Positions 1-12,300 of a stretch of 64,000 bases of DNA are shown here, one piece after another. Position 1 is the first letter of the stretch. Each line of letters begins with the position of its first letter. Under the pieces are notes generated by a model. The model did no database searches and was not told the origin of the DNA. It was given only the letters and a program-made list of their open reading frames with translations. The translations under genes and the position numbers were made by a program. Source of the DNA: Nereocystis luetkeana (lineage: Eukaryota > Sar > Phaeophyceae > Laminariales > Laminariaceae); contig JARUPZ010000011.1 of the NCBI GenBank assembly GCA_031213475.1, forward strand, positions 4,404,863-4,468,862. Reading direction: 5' to 3'.

Positions 1-69
1 TTTTCACACTTTGCGTGCCAGCCGTAAAAACTCGCGGGCTGAAAACACTACCGCAGAGTTGTTCCACAC

Positions 70-342
70 CTGGCCCAGATCGGGAGGAAACGCGTGGATG
101 GCGTCGCCCATCAGCACCACCCCACCAGCGCTTTCCAGTCCTTTCATATCGCTCGAAGATCCCTCCCCCTCTCCCGGCCCCGCCCCGCTTTCGCTGGAAC
201 CAATGACCCACTGGAGCCCCGGACAGTACTGCGGGTCGGGAAATCGCCCGCCTTCGCTCTGGGCGAACCGAGACAGCTCAGCATCGGAGATGTTCTCGGC
301 GATGGGGGTTTGGGGGAAGTTTTCTGCCAGGAACGCCTTTAT
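70..342 (-). CDS. Exon 8 of the KMO-like gene with the GD motif
   Basis: Ninety-one codons from IKAFLAENFPQTPIAENIS to GDAIHAFPPDLGQ. The chosen acceptor is CTCGAGCAG (ending at 343), which keeps phase 0 with exon 7 and joins LEE to IKAFLAENF, as in the family. The donor CAG|GTGTGG starts at 69. The open frame continues upstream of 342, but that stretch is taken as the pyrimidine-rich intron end. A Ser/Gly/Glu-rich loop lies before the final motif. Confidence 0.8.
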
Positions 343-3300
343 CTGCTCGAGGTTTGACGGATGATGGCGAGTTAGAGGTGCAGGGAGGGAGGGGGAAGTT
401 GTGCTCATGCCATGGGGGGGGGGGGGGGGGGGGCAGCAACGGAATGGGGCTGTGTGGGGTCACTCCCGTGAAGCACGAAGAGCGAACGAGGTAAAGCTCT
501 TTTTCTTCCGGGGGCGTCGTTGGTGTAGCAGAACCGTAGTTCCAGCGCAGGTATACATAGCATGCGGCGCGGACCGCGAACGGCAACGCGATGCCGCCGA
601 GAATTGGACGGCTACCTGGACATGTTAGGAGAACAAGCAGCTTGGCGTTTGAGACTTGCCTACGTCTCCTCGGCGGGAACGCCAGCATACTGGTGCCCCT
701 TTAGCACCCGATACATTTGACTAGTCAATGTGGGGCAACCGGCGGCAGACGTAAGATCCACCAACCATGCAAAGGCTACACGCATACACCGCACACATCA
801 CGCGCAGAGACGCCAACACCAGATCACCCAGCGCAAAAAACGGACACCCCCCCACATAGAAACAACGTAATGAACGCCCCAACTGTTGGAGGTGTCTCTG
901 GTGGGAGTAGGAACGGTACTTCGTCTCGAAATATTAATGGCCAAATAACTGAGGCAAGCACCAAATGAGTACGCCGCCCCTCCCCCCCCTCTCCCCTCGC
1001 ATCCCCGCACGCTCCGGCATGCTTGTTCGCTGCTCAGGTCTGACGTTGCAGAAACAATGTACACGTTAGCGAGGGGTGATATCAGTCTCCCGACGCCGAA
1101 TGAAAGGAGGACAGAGCTGTCGATTGCCTATACCTCCGGCCCTGGCCTCTGGCGTATTATTGCCAAGCTACATCGGACACATCGTGCATTGCAATCTTCC
1201 CTCCACACTTCACAAGCATACCTTTGGGGAGCTCGCTCTGAACGCACATTCGAGCACCGAAACACACAGGGGGGAAAACTTAATAAAACAAACGAAAACC
1301 GAAGCCTTTGCCGTGCACTAAGCACACATCTGAGCACCAAAAGAAAAAGAAAAAAAACGAAACAAACAAACACATACATGCACATACACATACACGCAAA
1401 AGCGACCCACCTCTTCCAAGGTCTTAAAGTCCCACAGCGGGTGCCCCGGCAGCGTGACGAAGTTACCACCCCGGGGTGCGTTTTCCCTGTCCCCTCCGGG
1501 AGGTCCCCACGGCAGGATCCCGACCCGTATGGCACGCTTGGCGTCTGTAAACGTGGACAAGATGGCGTAGGCCTTGTTACTCCTGGCTCGCTCTTCGTCG
1601 TTGCCATATCCGAGGCGGAAACTGCAACCAAAGCGACGGCACCACCACCCGAGCGCAGTAGAAGGTTCGGCATGAAGCCGGCGGCAAGGGCCAGGGGGGG
1701 GGGCAGGGTTGGTTGGTCGTCGGGACCCCCAGAAAGGGAATGCGATGACGAGGATGAACTCCATTTTTGATACGGTGCTCTCTCGGAACCCCTTGTGCAC
1801 AGACCGCAGCTGGTTTCGTCACTGCTTCATCGCGGCCACACGGCAGTGCTACGTACGGTGCCCGTTGCGGTGCCGGTTGCGAGGCGCAAGCGCCAACATG
1901 CGACCAGAGAGACTGACCTCGGGGCCATGGTGAGCACCTTATACCGCAGACCTGAGCTTCCGGAAGGTTGCTGTCGCGAGAAAGAAAAGCGGCAGCGCGT
2001 GGCGCGGGCGGGGGCATGGCAGGCAAAGGCCTCAAACGTAGGTCAACGCTCAAACAGATAAAAACAGACAATCCCCCGCCAAACCTCCACCGCAGTTTCA
2101 GCCATCCGCCGATCGACCGGCCACAAAGAGGACCTTTCGCCTGAATACTCGCAACCTGGACGGCTTTGTCGGCATCGCGATTGCTACAATGGTATACACT
2201 TGAACAAAATCGTGCGGCGGGCGTTCAGTGCACAATTTTTATTGGAAGGGGGTCGGGGAGTCGAATTTAGTACTGCAGATTCCGGGGCGCGGGGACAGGC
2301 GCACGGCGCAACGTCTCACAAACGCAAGCTGCTACAAATACCGGTGCTTTACTATACAGGGCTAGTTCATGCTTGATTAATCTGGAATCTAAGCAGACAT
2401 GCCTTGGATGTGTGTCAAGATTCAATCCCGCTCGCTCCACAAATCCCAGTTTTTTTACGTCTAATCTTGCACATCCTACGGCTGCGCACATCGTATTCGC
2501 GTGATACGTCTCCCCCGAGCATTGCATTAGCAGAACGCCTGTAACCTGCTTATCGAGAGCGTTGGGACCCGCGCCCCGCGTCGCCTACCTTGCGCATGTC
2601 GAATCTCCCTTGCCCTTTGCTGTCGCTCGCACCCTTGCTTGCGCTGCCCCCGGTCACCTCCTCATCCCAAGAACGCAGTCGTTGCCTCACCTTAGAAGGG
2701 CGAGGGGCGTGGACGAGGGACGGAGGCGCATGCGGGAAGGAGGGCAGTCACTCTAGACGTCGGCGCTATAAAAACGGGAAGGGGGGGTATGAAAACGCAG
2801 CGAAGATGTGCTTGTGGAACCGCAATGAGTGAATAAAGTATAAAGGCGCTTGGAGCCGAGGAAACTGTTAACACTGCCCAATCGTTGTGGAAAAAAACAT
2901 ATTCGAGTTTACATACGTACTTACTGTGTATGGTGAACGCCGCGCGCCCCACGGCCAATAACGAATTAAATATCGCAACTACTAACCGCCGTCATATACT
3001 ACTGGAGGGAACAGCGAGCGAATGCCAATGGGGCAGGAAGACTCGAGCGCAAACGCGCCGAATTCCTTCGTGTCTTACCCGCCAATAAAAACAATGGTTT
3101 GCATTTACATGCGGGAAACGCCTCCCCTGTAAGCGCACCCTCGAGTAAAGCCCTCCCCTCAGATTAACACGTATTTTAGGGCACATGTCCAAGTACTGGT
3201 GTGGAATCCACTCACCATCGACTTGAGGCCATCGGCTCCCACCAGAAGCCGGGGACGAAACACTTTCTCCCCTGTCTCTTTGCCGTGCAAGCTTGCTCTG

Positions 3301-6300
3301 ACTTCGAGTCCGGACCCCCCTTGCACCCGTTCAATGCTGTCGCACGTAGCGGAGTAAAACACCTTGACCTCTGCCGAGTACTTGGCCTCCACCTAGCCAT
3401 GAAAAATACGAGGGTTAAAAGTGCAAGCCCCAGTGGGCCGCGACCGTCATCCAGCTACCAGTTTATCGGAAAACCAAAGCACCGCTCCTGGAAAGAGGCG
3501 CCGGCATGAAGGCGCCCGTTTCATTGGAAAACTCCAGGTCTCAGCCTCCCTGCCTTAAAGGGCACAAAACCGTGCAAAATAGTACTATGCCGTAAAAACA
3601 AGAAGGGCCAGGAGCTAGCGCACCTAGGGGGTTACATCTCGAGATGCCACCGCGTGAGCACTTCCGATTTCAACGGCAGACAAGAGGCAGGGGACAGGAG
3701 AAAGAGACAGAACATCCTCCTCAGAAGCTTGATCGTTTCCGTCGAGGGGTACCAGCAGGTGCGCTACTAGAGCAAACCTCATGAGAGCGCTTGCTCCTTT
3801 CAAGACGGTGGGGGGTATACACCGCTTCCTCAATAGCAGGCATGGGAACACTCGCGAACCGTACCAGCTACCAGCTTGTGGCGAAAGCGCTACGTCACGA
3901 CATATAACGTTGTACGCACCGGTAGTGCTTGGCATGGCATTCTTGGAATGGACACGACCATCTTGTCTCGCCTAAAGGGCGGTATGCAAACGAACAACAT
4001 GTTACATCCGACGGCCTTTTTAGATCGATGACGGCGCAAAGACAACGCAGCTGAGCACACGCGAAAAAAAACTCTCTACGCGCGCAACTGCGCCGCGCCG
4101 GACGGGCGACAGCGACCTTTTCGACTTCGACACAAAACGCAGTGAACGGGAGCTACTACACAGCATAACGAAGACTCGTGCGTACCTCGCTGTACAGCAA
4201 CTGCTGGAAGACGCTCCTCGGCAGCCAGTAGGCGGTGGGACGCGTGTTGTCGACAATGGGGAGGTTCATCTCCTTGCGTTCTCCTTCCGCGGGCATCCTC
4301 GTCAGCGAGAACTCTCCACTGCCCACCGACACGGCCGCTAGCTACAGCGGTACGAACACAGCACAACGTACAAGAAAGTTTATATTATCGTTCGTCGTTT
4401 TTCGAGAAAACAGACCCCGTGCTCGCGGACAGAGGGGAGGGCGGGGGCGGCGGCAGGGGTGCATGACAATAATGTGCTGGGAAGTAAATATATTAGCGCT
4501 GGAAAACGCCACGGGTTGCCCTATGACAGCGACCAAAGCGAGGCCTCTGTGCTGGCGCGCAAGCCGGGACTACGGCATTAGCCGGAGGACGAGGTGCAAA
4601 CGCTAAGTCAGGCGAAAGTTCACCACAGACATCATATGGAGTTCCGCCGTTTGGGCTGCAGACCACGCAACACGCCGGCGGGAGGGAGTAAACTACATGC
4701 CGTCACATTGGGTTGCGCCCAACCGCAGCGATTTACACAGGCTACGGGTGCCTCTTAGACAGGCTCTACGAGTAGGCCACACGTCTCCCGAGAACCAAAA
4801 AAATGCTGCGCTCGTTCACAGCGGACAACATGTTTGCTACTACTCGTATAGCTGGCTGAGGGAGGTGCTGGTGACAAGGAATACCAACTCAGAACCGGTG
4901 TGCCGGCAGGAGCCCCCGTATCGCCGAAGCAAACGAAAAAGTGCCGCAGTGAGAAGAAGCGACACTTGGGCTTGTTCAATAAAGTAAGGCATCGCATTAC
5001 GTATGTAGCCATCGACCGCAGCGGCCGCCGCGCAACTGAAGCGGTCGCCTTGCCTTCTCCGTGAGTCCGTGGTCATCCAAGAAGTACTGCCCTCTGCGGT
5101 CGATTAGGTACCTGTGGGGCACGACGCGGTTGGTTAAAAGCACGCGAGCGAATCAATGAGTCAAACGAACGCGGGTGAGTAGCGACTGGCTCGTTGCCAA
5201 CGAGGAAAGCCCATTAAAACTGAAGGCATTACCTCCGTGTAATCGTAGCCCCGGCATACAAGCCTCCACTAAGGTTTCTGACACGCACCAGGCATTGCGC
5301 TAATTCCGAATTCGGCGTGCCCTTGTCGCTGCCAAGCCTTGACATCGATATACTGATGTCCTGCCAATACTGTATACCTGGTACCTGGTACACTGCAGCG
5401 GTGGCAGCAGCAACAATGGTCCAGGACCAGGAACGCCTTCGCTCGCCTGTCGACGGATCCCTGTGCTTGCCCGGGGGAGGCCCGTTTGGCTCAACAAGAA
5501 GCCATCGAGCTGAGGCAAGGCAGGACGTGACTGACTACCTTTTACGTGGGCTCCCGAACAAATAGGAAAGGCTGGACGCTGGCTTAGTTGCACAGCAGCG
5601 GAAGCAAACCCCGGTCGTTGAAACGTGCATGAAATGCGCCCCGCGCGGGTCGTCAATTTAGGGTACGGATTTGACATTTTATTGATATACTACCGCGTTT
5701 CGGACAAACGTGGATAGTGCCATACTGCCGTGTGCTCATCAAGCCCAGCACCCACAGCGCGACCCGAGACATTTTTTCCAAGGCCAAGCGCTGTGCGCTT
5801 GCCCGGCCTAGGTTGCACTATGATTCCGAAGCTTGTAGCTGCGAAGCGTGACGGCAGGCACAGGGAACGTCACTTCGGTCTCGGTGGGCTTGTGCCCTCT
5901 CACCCACTAACCGATGGCGCGACTCCAAAATCAACGTCCTGGCCCCCCATGTCGAAGGTAGATTTGGCAACTTGGTGCCTTTCGTATCACATGCTGGTAT
6001 AAAAACTGCAGGTACTGCTGAAATAGATGCTGTAACAGCCAGGGCTAGGTACTGGTAGCTCTAGCCAGGAGAAGGGCGCAGCCAGGAACCTGGGTACGAA
6101 GCCGCGACCATCGCCCCCCCCTGCCCCCCCCTTCTTTATAGAGGTTGGGTTGGCGTCAGTTGGCAGCGACACTGTAAAACATGCCGCTCACTACGTGAGC
6201 TAGACAACCAGGGTACCGTTTTGTTTTGTTTTGTTTTTTGGCGGCCCCCCACCGCTGGTTGTCGAGTTCGATCATTTGTGCGAGGTGAAAACCCTTTCCT

Positions 6301-9300
6301 CCGCACACGTGGGAATGACTGTATCACGTAGCGTTCAAGGTAAGGCACCCAAGAGGCAGTTACATAGTACTCCCATTGCAGTCTCTGGGACTGCCTACAC
6401 CGGAAATTAAATGAACTCATTGAAGCTGTCATCCATATGCAAGTCCGCCTCACAAGCGGTTCTTAGTAGGATCACCCTTCATGCGACTCGCCGGACACCC
6501 CACGGCGCTTCGCGCTCGGTGCAAGCAATGTCTGCCTGGTCGGTGAAAACCCGACATGCTCCGTCCCGGCATTGTAGGGATGCGAGGGTCTATGGTCATA
6601 CGACTACGGCCATGCATGAGATCGAGTACATCTCTACTACCGAGTACACCCCCCCTGATTGATGAGGGGGCCCCGCCAGAGGCGCCCCCGGAGGGCTCCG
6701 CTGAAGGCATCCTACCGGAGGCGCGTTCTTACGCGATTTGGCTTTACTTGAGCTAAAACATACCTGGTTCCTTGCGTTTGTGCCGCCAAAATCAAAGGCA
6801 ATATTTTGGGCAAGGGTGGTAGATTGACTCAGGAGAGAGTCAAAAAGGCGAAAAACAAGTATGGTGACCCAGGCGTACACGCAATGCTGCTCTACTGTTC
6901 TCTCTTTTCACATAAACACGTCTAGATGGGTTTCCGTTGTATTGTGAGGCGTTTTAGTTGGACGTGCGTAAAATAGCCATTGTCCTGTAATCCTGGCACC
7001 TCCTCCAGCCAGGAGAGATATACTGCTAGGATCAGTGTACCGCCACTACATGCTGGCCCAGTACCGACCCCTACTTACAGCAGTACATATGTTTCCCTTC
7101 TCCTTTCTTCCATTGTTTTCCTTTTATCCGTTTTCCGTTCTCCCCTGTATCGCCTTTTGTTTTTTTTTTGGTTCGCTTCCTTTCCCTTCCTGGTGGGGGG
7201 TTCTCCATTTTAATCTTTTAATCTCGGTGCTACAGCCCCCTGTGCTGCTTGCGAGCCCGCAAGTCTGCGCATCCTCTTGTTCGTTCTTCTTTCGTACTAT
7301 TAATAAATTGCTCCTCTGCCTGTGCTTCTTTCTTTCTTCCTTCCCCGTTCGAGTTCAATTTTTATTTCGGCATCGATCTGTTTCCTCCCGTGACGGGTTA
7401 GACGTGGTGGTGAAATGTTGCGCAGGTGCACTATTTTCCTGATAAATCGGTCAAGCGCACCACAAAAAAAAGTACATGTGCGGCTTACCGCACATCCCTT
7501 TTCTCCCCCCGAACCTTTTTTCAGCCGCGGACACAATAAAAAAAGTGCGGGGTGTAATTTCGCCGAAAAAAACAATTGGCTCTGATTTCCACAAAAAAAC
7601 TAAATGGGCCTGTTTTCGCTGCAGACGATTTTCTTCTTGTGCCTTCTCGATAATATTTTCGACAATTTCATCTTGTTTTTTTTTTCGTGGATTTCCTTTT
7701 TTTAGGGAACGAAGTCCAAACTTATGATGTTTTCGCCTGTGCGAAGAGGATGAAACAAGGCTTCAAAGAGGACGGCGTCTTTGCTCCGTGGAGGGGGGTT
7801 GCCAGCATCCCAACCAGGATCGCAACGTTCCTGCAAGTACCGACGTTTACTCAGGAAGTTGTCCCTTCTTCTTTTTTTTTCATTTCCCGTTTGTACCTCT
7901 TTGTGTCTCTGTTTGTATATTCCGTGTTGCTTTTTTGCTTTTTGCTATCTGCTTTCTTTTTTGTTTTTTGCTATCTTGCTTTTGTTTTTGCTTTTTGCTA
8001 TCTGCTCTCTTTTTGCTTTTTGCTATCTGCTTTGCTTCGTCTTCTTTTTTGGTGTTCTGTCTGCTGGTCTCTTTTTTGGTTCCCTGGTGTCCTTAGTGGC
8101 GGAGTGCGTATGCTTATTTTTTTGTTCTGATCTCTGTTCTACACCCCTCGCGAAGCGTGCGAGCCTGAAATCTGCAACAAATTGCGCATTCTCTTGTGTG
8201 TTTCCTTTCTTGACTTATTGCTTTCTATTGCTTCCTTGCCTGACTTGAACTTTTTTATCTCTCTCTTCCCTTTTGGACATGTGATTTTTTCGATTTTGGA
8301 TTTCGATTTTTCGACGTCGAGTTGTTATTTTTCATCATGCCCACCAGGTGTTTTTTTTCCGGGTAGCATGTGGTCTTATCGGTTTCCGTGGCGACTTGTA
8401 CAGCGTACCCCATGTATCCGAAACGTACGCGCGCGGACCTCCTTTTTAGGTTTGGTCTGAGGTGTAGATGTGCTTCAGTTATCGTGTGTACTACTCTTTG
8501 CTTGTTTTATTTTTTTGCCGAGGTATTTCTTCCACTCCAGAGTTGTTGGAGCCCGTCCTGCGACCACGGACTGCGTTGTATTGTGGCGATGAGTTAATGT
8601 GAGAACAACAACAACAACAACAACAACAATTATACTGCTTTACGCTATTAATAGTCTTAAAAATAGTAGAAGGCGCGACCCCCGACCAACTTCGCAGTAA
8701 ATGCAGCATTAGCACGCAAAAGACATGTATGTATTGACAGCATGCCCATCAAGTATGCACGCAGTGTTTCGTCCAGCGCGTGTGTACAGGTGCTTGTTTA
8801 CTTGCTCTTGTATGCCACTCTAAGCCAGTCTGACTCAAGCCTGCTACAGGAAGAGCGAATGAGACGCACATTTTGAGTACATTTACGCACATATGTCCAA
8901 AGTGTTCACCTCCTCCGGGGGCGCGCACCACGCGCTGGAGCTCTAATTATAACCCTGATCCCGCATTTTTTCTTTTTTGCCCGCGGGTACTATTCATGAG
9001 GTATAAAATGAAAATAAAAACAACGACATCTGTGCGATCGAGGGTGTCGTCGAAAGTCATATTTGTAAGCTGTGTGTGATGCTTGAATCGCGAGTACTCC
9101 GGATGTTATATGGTCTCGTGCAGGATAAGCTGTGTATGAGGAAGACATATCTGAGGCTGCAGAATTCAAAGGAGTGCGTGTGTCCATATCCGGGGAATAG
9201 TAAAATATTTTCCGAGGTTGCATGTAGCTTGCTACGAGTGGCGAATTTTTCCGGTGTATATTTCATACTAGGGTACCTGGTATTACGGTTTTGTACATAC

Positions 9301-12300
9301 CAGGTATGTATTGGGATACCATCATCCCTTCCAACGAGCAGCATTAAATAATAAGGACATGCGTCTACATTTTACTAGAGAGGAGCAAATAAATGGGGTG
9401 TACGAGGACCTACCGTACTTCCACTCACGAGGAAGCTAGAGATGTGAAGTGTGAGGCAGCATGAACCTAGGGACCGACTACCGCTAGCAGGTGGATGCCT
9501 TTGGCTCTGCTCTGGTCACTCACACGAGGTGCTTGTCGATGTTAGAGGGTATAAGCTCTTGTATTAGTTGCTGCTTGCCTCACCAAATGCCTTCTGAACG
9601 AAGGGGCGAGACGCTCATCAGCCCAGTATGATGACGGGACGATTGCTACAAACCGTTACGCCGCAACAGGGGAGAGGGGATACCATAACAGAGACATGTG
9701 ATTGTTACGAGGCACTACATCTTATTTGTCACTTTGAATTTAAGCGCATTATTTCTTCAGGCAAAATGACACGCTATTGATAAACAATACCTGGTGCAGT
9801 ACTGTGAAATCGAGGATTCGTCCAACCTCGTATTTCCAATCCGTGAGAGAAAATGTGATCGTGGGTGCTGCGGATTTTATTTACGAGGCAGGTGAATATA
9901 ACGTATCAGGTACCTGGTGTTGGATTAATTTGGGATATATTTCGAAGTAGGTACTGAATTCATGTGCATCACGTATTTTCGCCAGAATAGTGTGCTGTCT
10001 CCTCGGCTTCGGTTGCGACTCCTACAGCGTATCATACGTATCCGACACGTACGTGTGCTCCACTCCCTTTTTGTTTTTGTCTTAGGGTCGATCTTATCGA
10101 GGAGCGTTTTTCATAAAAAAAAACAGTATTTTCCCGAAAACTCGGTATTTTAGGAAAAAAACAAGAAATACCGAAAATTCGGGAAAATACTGGAAAAAAA
10201 ACTACTAAAAAACAGCCCTCGTTAAGATCGACCCTTACGCAGTAGGTATACGATCTGTTTCCGTTACTGCTGCTGTTACAGCAGTAGTTTGTACCAGGTA
10301 CTATTTTCGCGAGAATTCCGCTTAGCGCAATGTGCTGGAGTCAGTGTACGGCTTGACGCACCTCTGTTTTTCGTTGGGCGAAAAAAAATGGAGCCCCTTT
10401 TCACCGCCATTGGCCGTACGAGTCGTAGGCGATTTTTATATTTGTTTTCTTTTTCGCTGGACACGAGTATAGGCGATTTTATTCTCCCGGGTCATTTCGC
10501 CGTACGTACGAATGATGTTTTGGGTCCATTTTCTGACTGACGAACGTTCTTTTCTATGCGGTTCGATTTCGAGCTTCGGATTTGTTATTTTCGATCTAAA
10601 AAGTGAACGCCCCTGCTTATGCAGTCCAAATATGCAAAATCCGACCGGATGTTTTCCGATTTGAGAATCCGATGACCCATGTCGTCGGAATTAACCCTTT
10701 TAGAACTGCAGTCCCGTTTTGGGGACAAACCACTCAAACTTCAAGCAGTTTGTCCCCAAAACGGGACTGCGGTTCCAAAGGGGTTAAGGCCAACATCCGA
10801 CGACTTATGTCATGAGATTTTCAATCGAAACATGACATGCTCTCTAAATTCAAGATTTTGTCCACGACAGCAAACAGCAGCAGAAATATCGATGAGTTGG
10901 ATGGTGACAGCTGTATAGCGACGTTGCTTCGGGCCCGACGCGCGGTCGGCGCGTCTATCCGTGGCCAGACTACAGTCGGCCGGCGCGGACTTGGGCCTAG
11001 AGACCAAGAGAAGCACACTTGGCGTGCACCTCTCCGTGGATAAGTACTCGTAGACTACACTGCTGTACAGCAGCAGCAGTTAGCCACATTGTTAAAACAA
11101 AAAATACCCAAGACAGGTTGACTCTAGCGCACTCGACACGTTTCTTCGCCGCCAAACCAGAGGCAGTCAGCCTTGGCTCGGACGCTTGGGTCCTACGCGC
11201 AGTGCAGCGCACCCAGCGCGTCTCTTGGCGGCGTCCGGCCACAACAACAGCAGTTGGTCTCGGCGTTTGCTCGAATCTCTGCACGCACAATAAACCTGAT
11301 TTTTCCGCACAGGAGGGCTGTTTCGATTATTTGCCAAGTTCACATCTGAAAATGCGATCGGGTCAAAATCTGAAACTCAAAAATCGAACCGCATAGGAAA
11401 CAGCTTAATACTACTCTGTGCTGATATATTCCTCTCATGATTGCGTCAAGTGGATGACGACGCTTGGGTACTTGAGCGATGCCCTCCCTGACCTAAGTGT
11501 TCGTCCACGACTATTCGACCACATAGGCAGGTAGGCCATGTTTTTGGTCTGCAGGTAGACCATGTTTTTGGTCTCGTTGTGGTTTTCTTTTTCGTTTTCG
11601 TTTTTCTTATTCGCCCTCGATTTTTTTTTCACTTCGTACAAACATGTTTTTATCACCTGGTGGTGTTTCGTTACGCTGAAAGGAGCCTGATGCCCGCCTA
11701 ATCCGGGAGGGTGAAAGGAGCGTGCAACGCGTACCTGGTACATTTTTTTAGTGTATTTGCGCATTCTTCGCGCATACAATGCCCCAAGCTTTGCGCACCA
11801 CGTGCCGGAAGCCTACTGTAGGTATAACACTGGGCAGCAGTACTGATGTATACCTGACATTTCAGGCATGAGCTCTCAACAAATAACGTTCCGGAATATG
11901 ACTATAATACTGCTTCCAGGTACCGGGTACGATAGGCAATGCAACGTCATGTCATCGTGCTGGATACGATAGGCACGACATACACATTATATTAAAGCAC
12001 ACCCTGGACACAATAGACAATGGCCCCTGCACTAGCAATAGAAGATGGTGCAATGGACGGGTCTATTGTCGTCGGCAAAGTCTATGGATTTGCACGTTCC
12101 TGGGTCCATTGTCGTCGATAATGTCTATCGATAGGTTACGTCCTCAACATGTTGTTCAGGCAGGAGTGTGCTGAAGTACCTGGGTTGAAAGCTATTGGCA
12201 CTGGCAATGGCTATCGACGGATAGCTTGCAGAATATACTGCGGTCGACAGTTAGTGGCCATCCATGAAAACACTTCTTGATCCATTGTTGCCGGCAATGG

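Noticed and set aside
343-408. Extending KMO-like exon 8 upstream to the ATG at 408
   Set aside because: The frame is open, but exon 7 joins in phase and in protein pattern only at the acceptor ending at 343, and the extra stretch is pyrimidine-rich like an intron end.
7035-8460. Long Phe/Leu/Cys-rich open frames on the plus strand
   Set aside because: They follow directly from the T/C-rich composition and a short tandem repeat, are open in more than one frame, and lie in intron 1.
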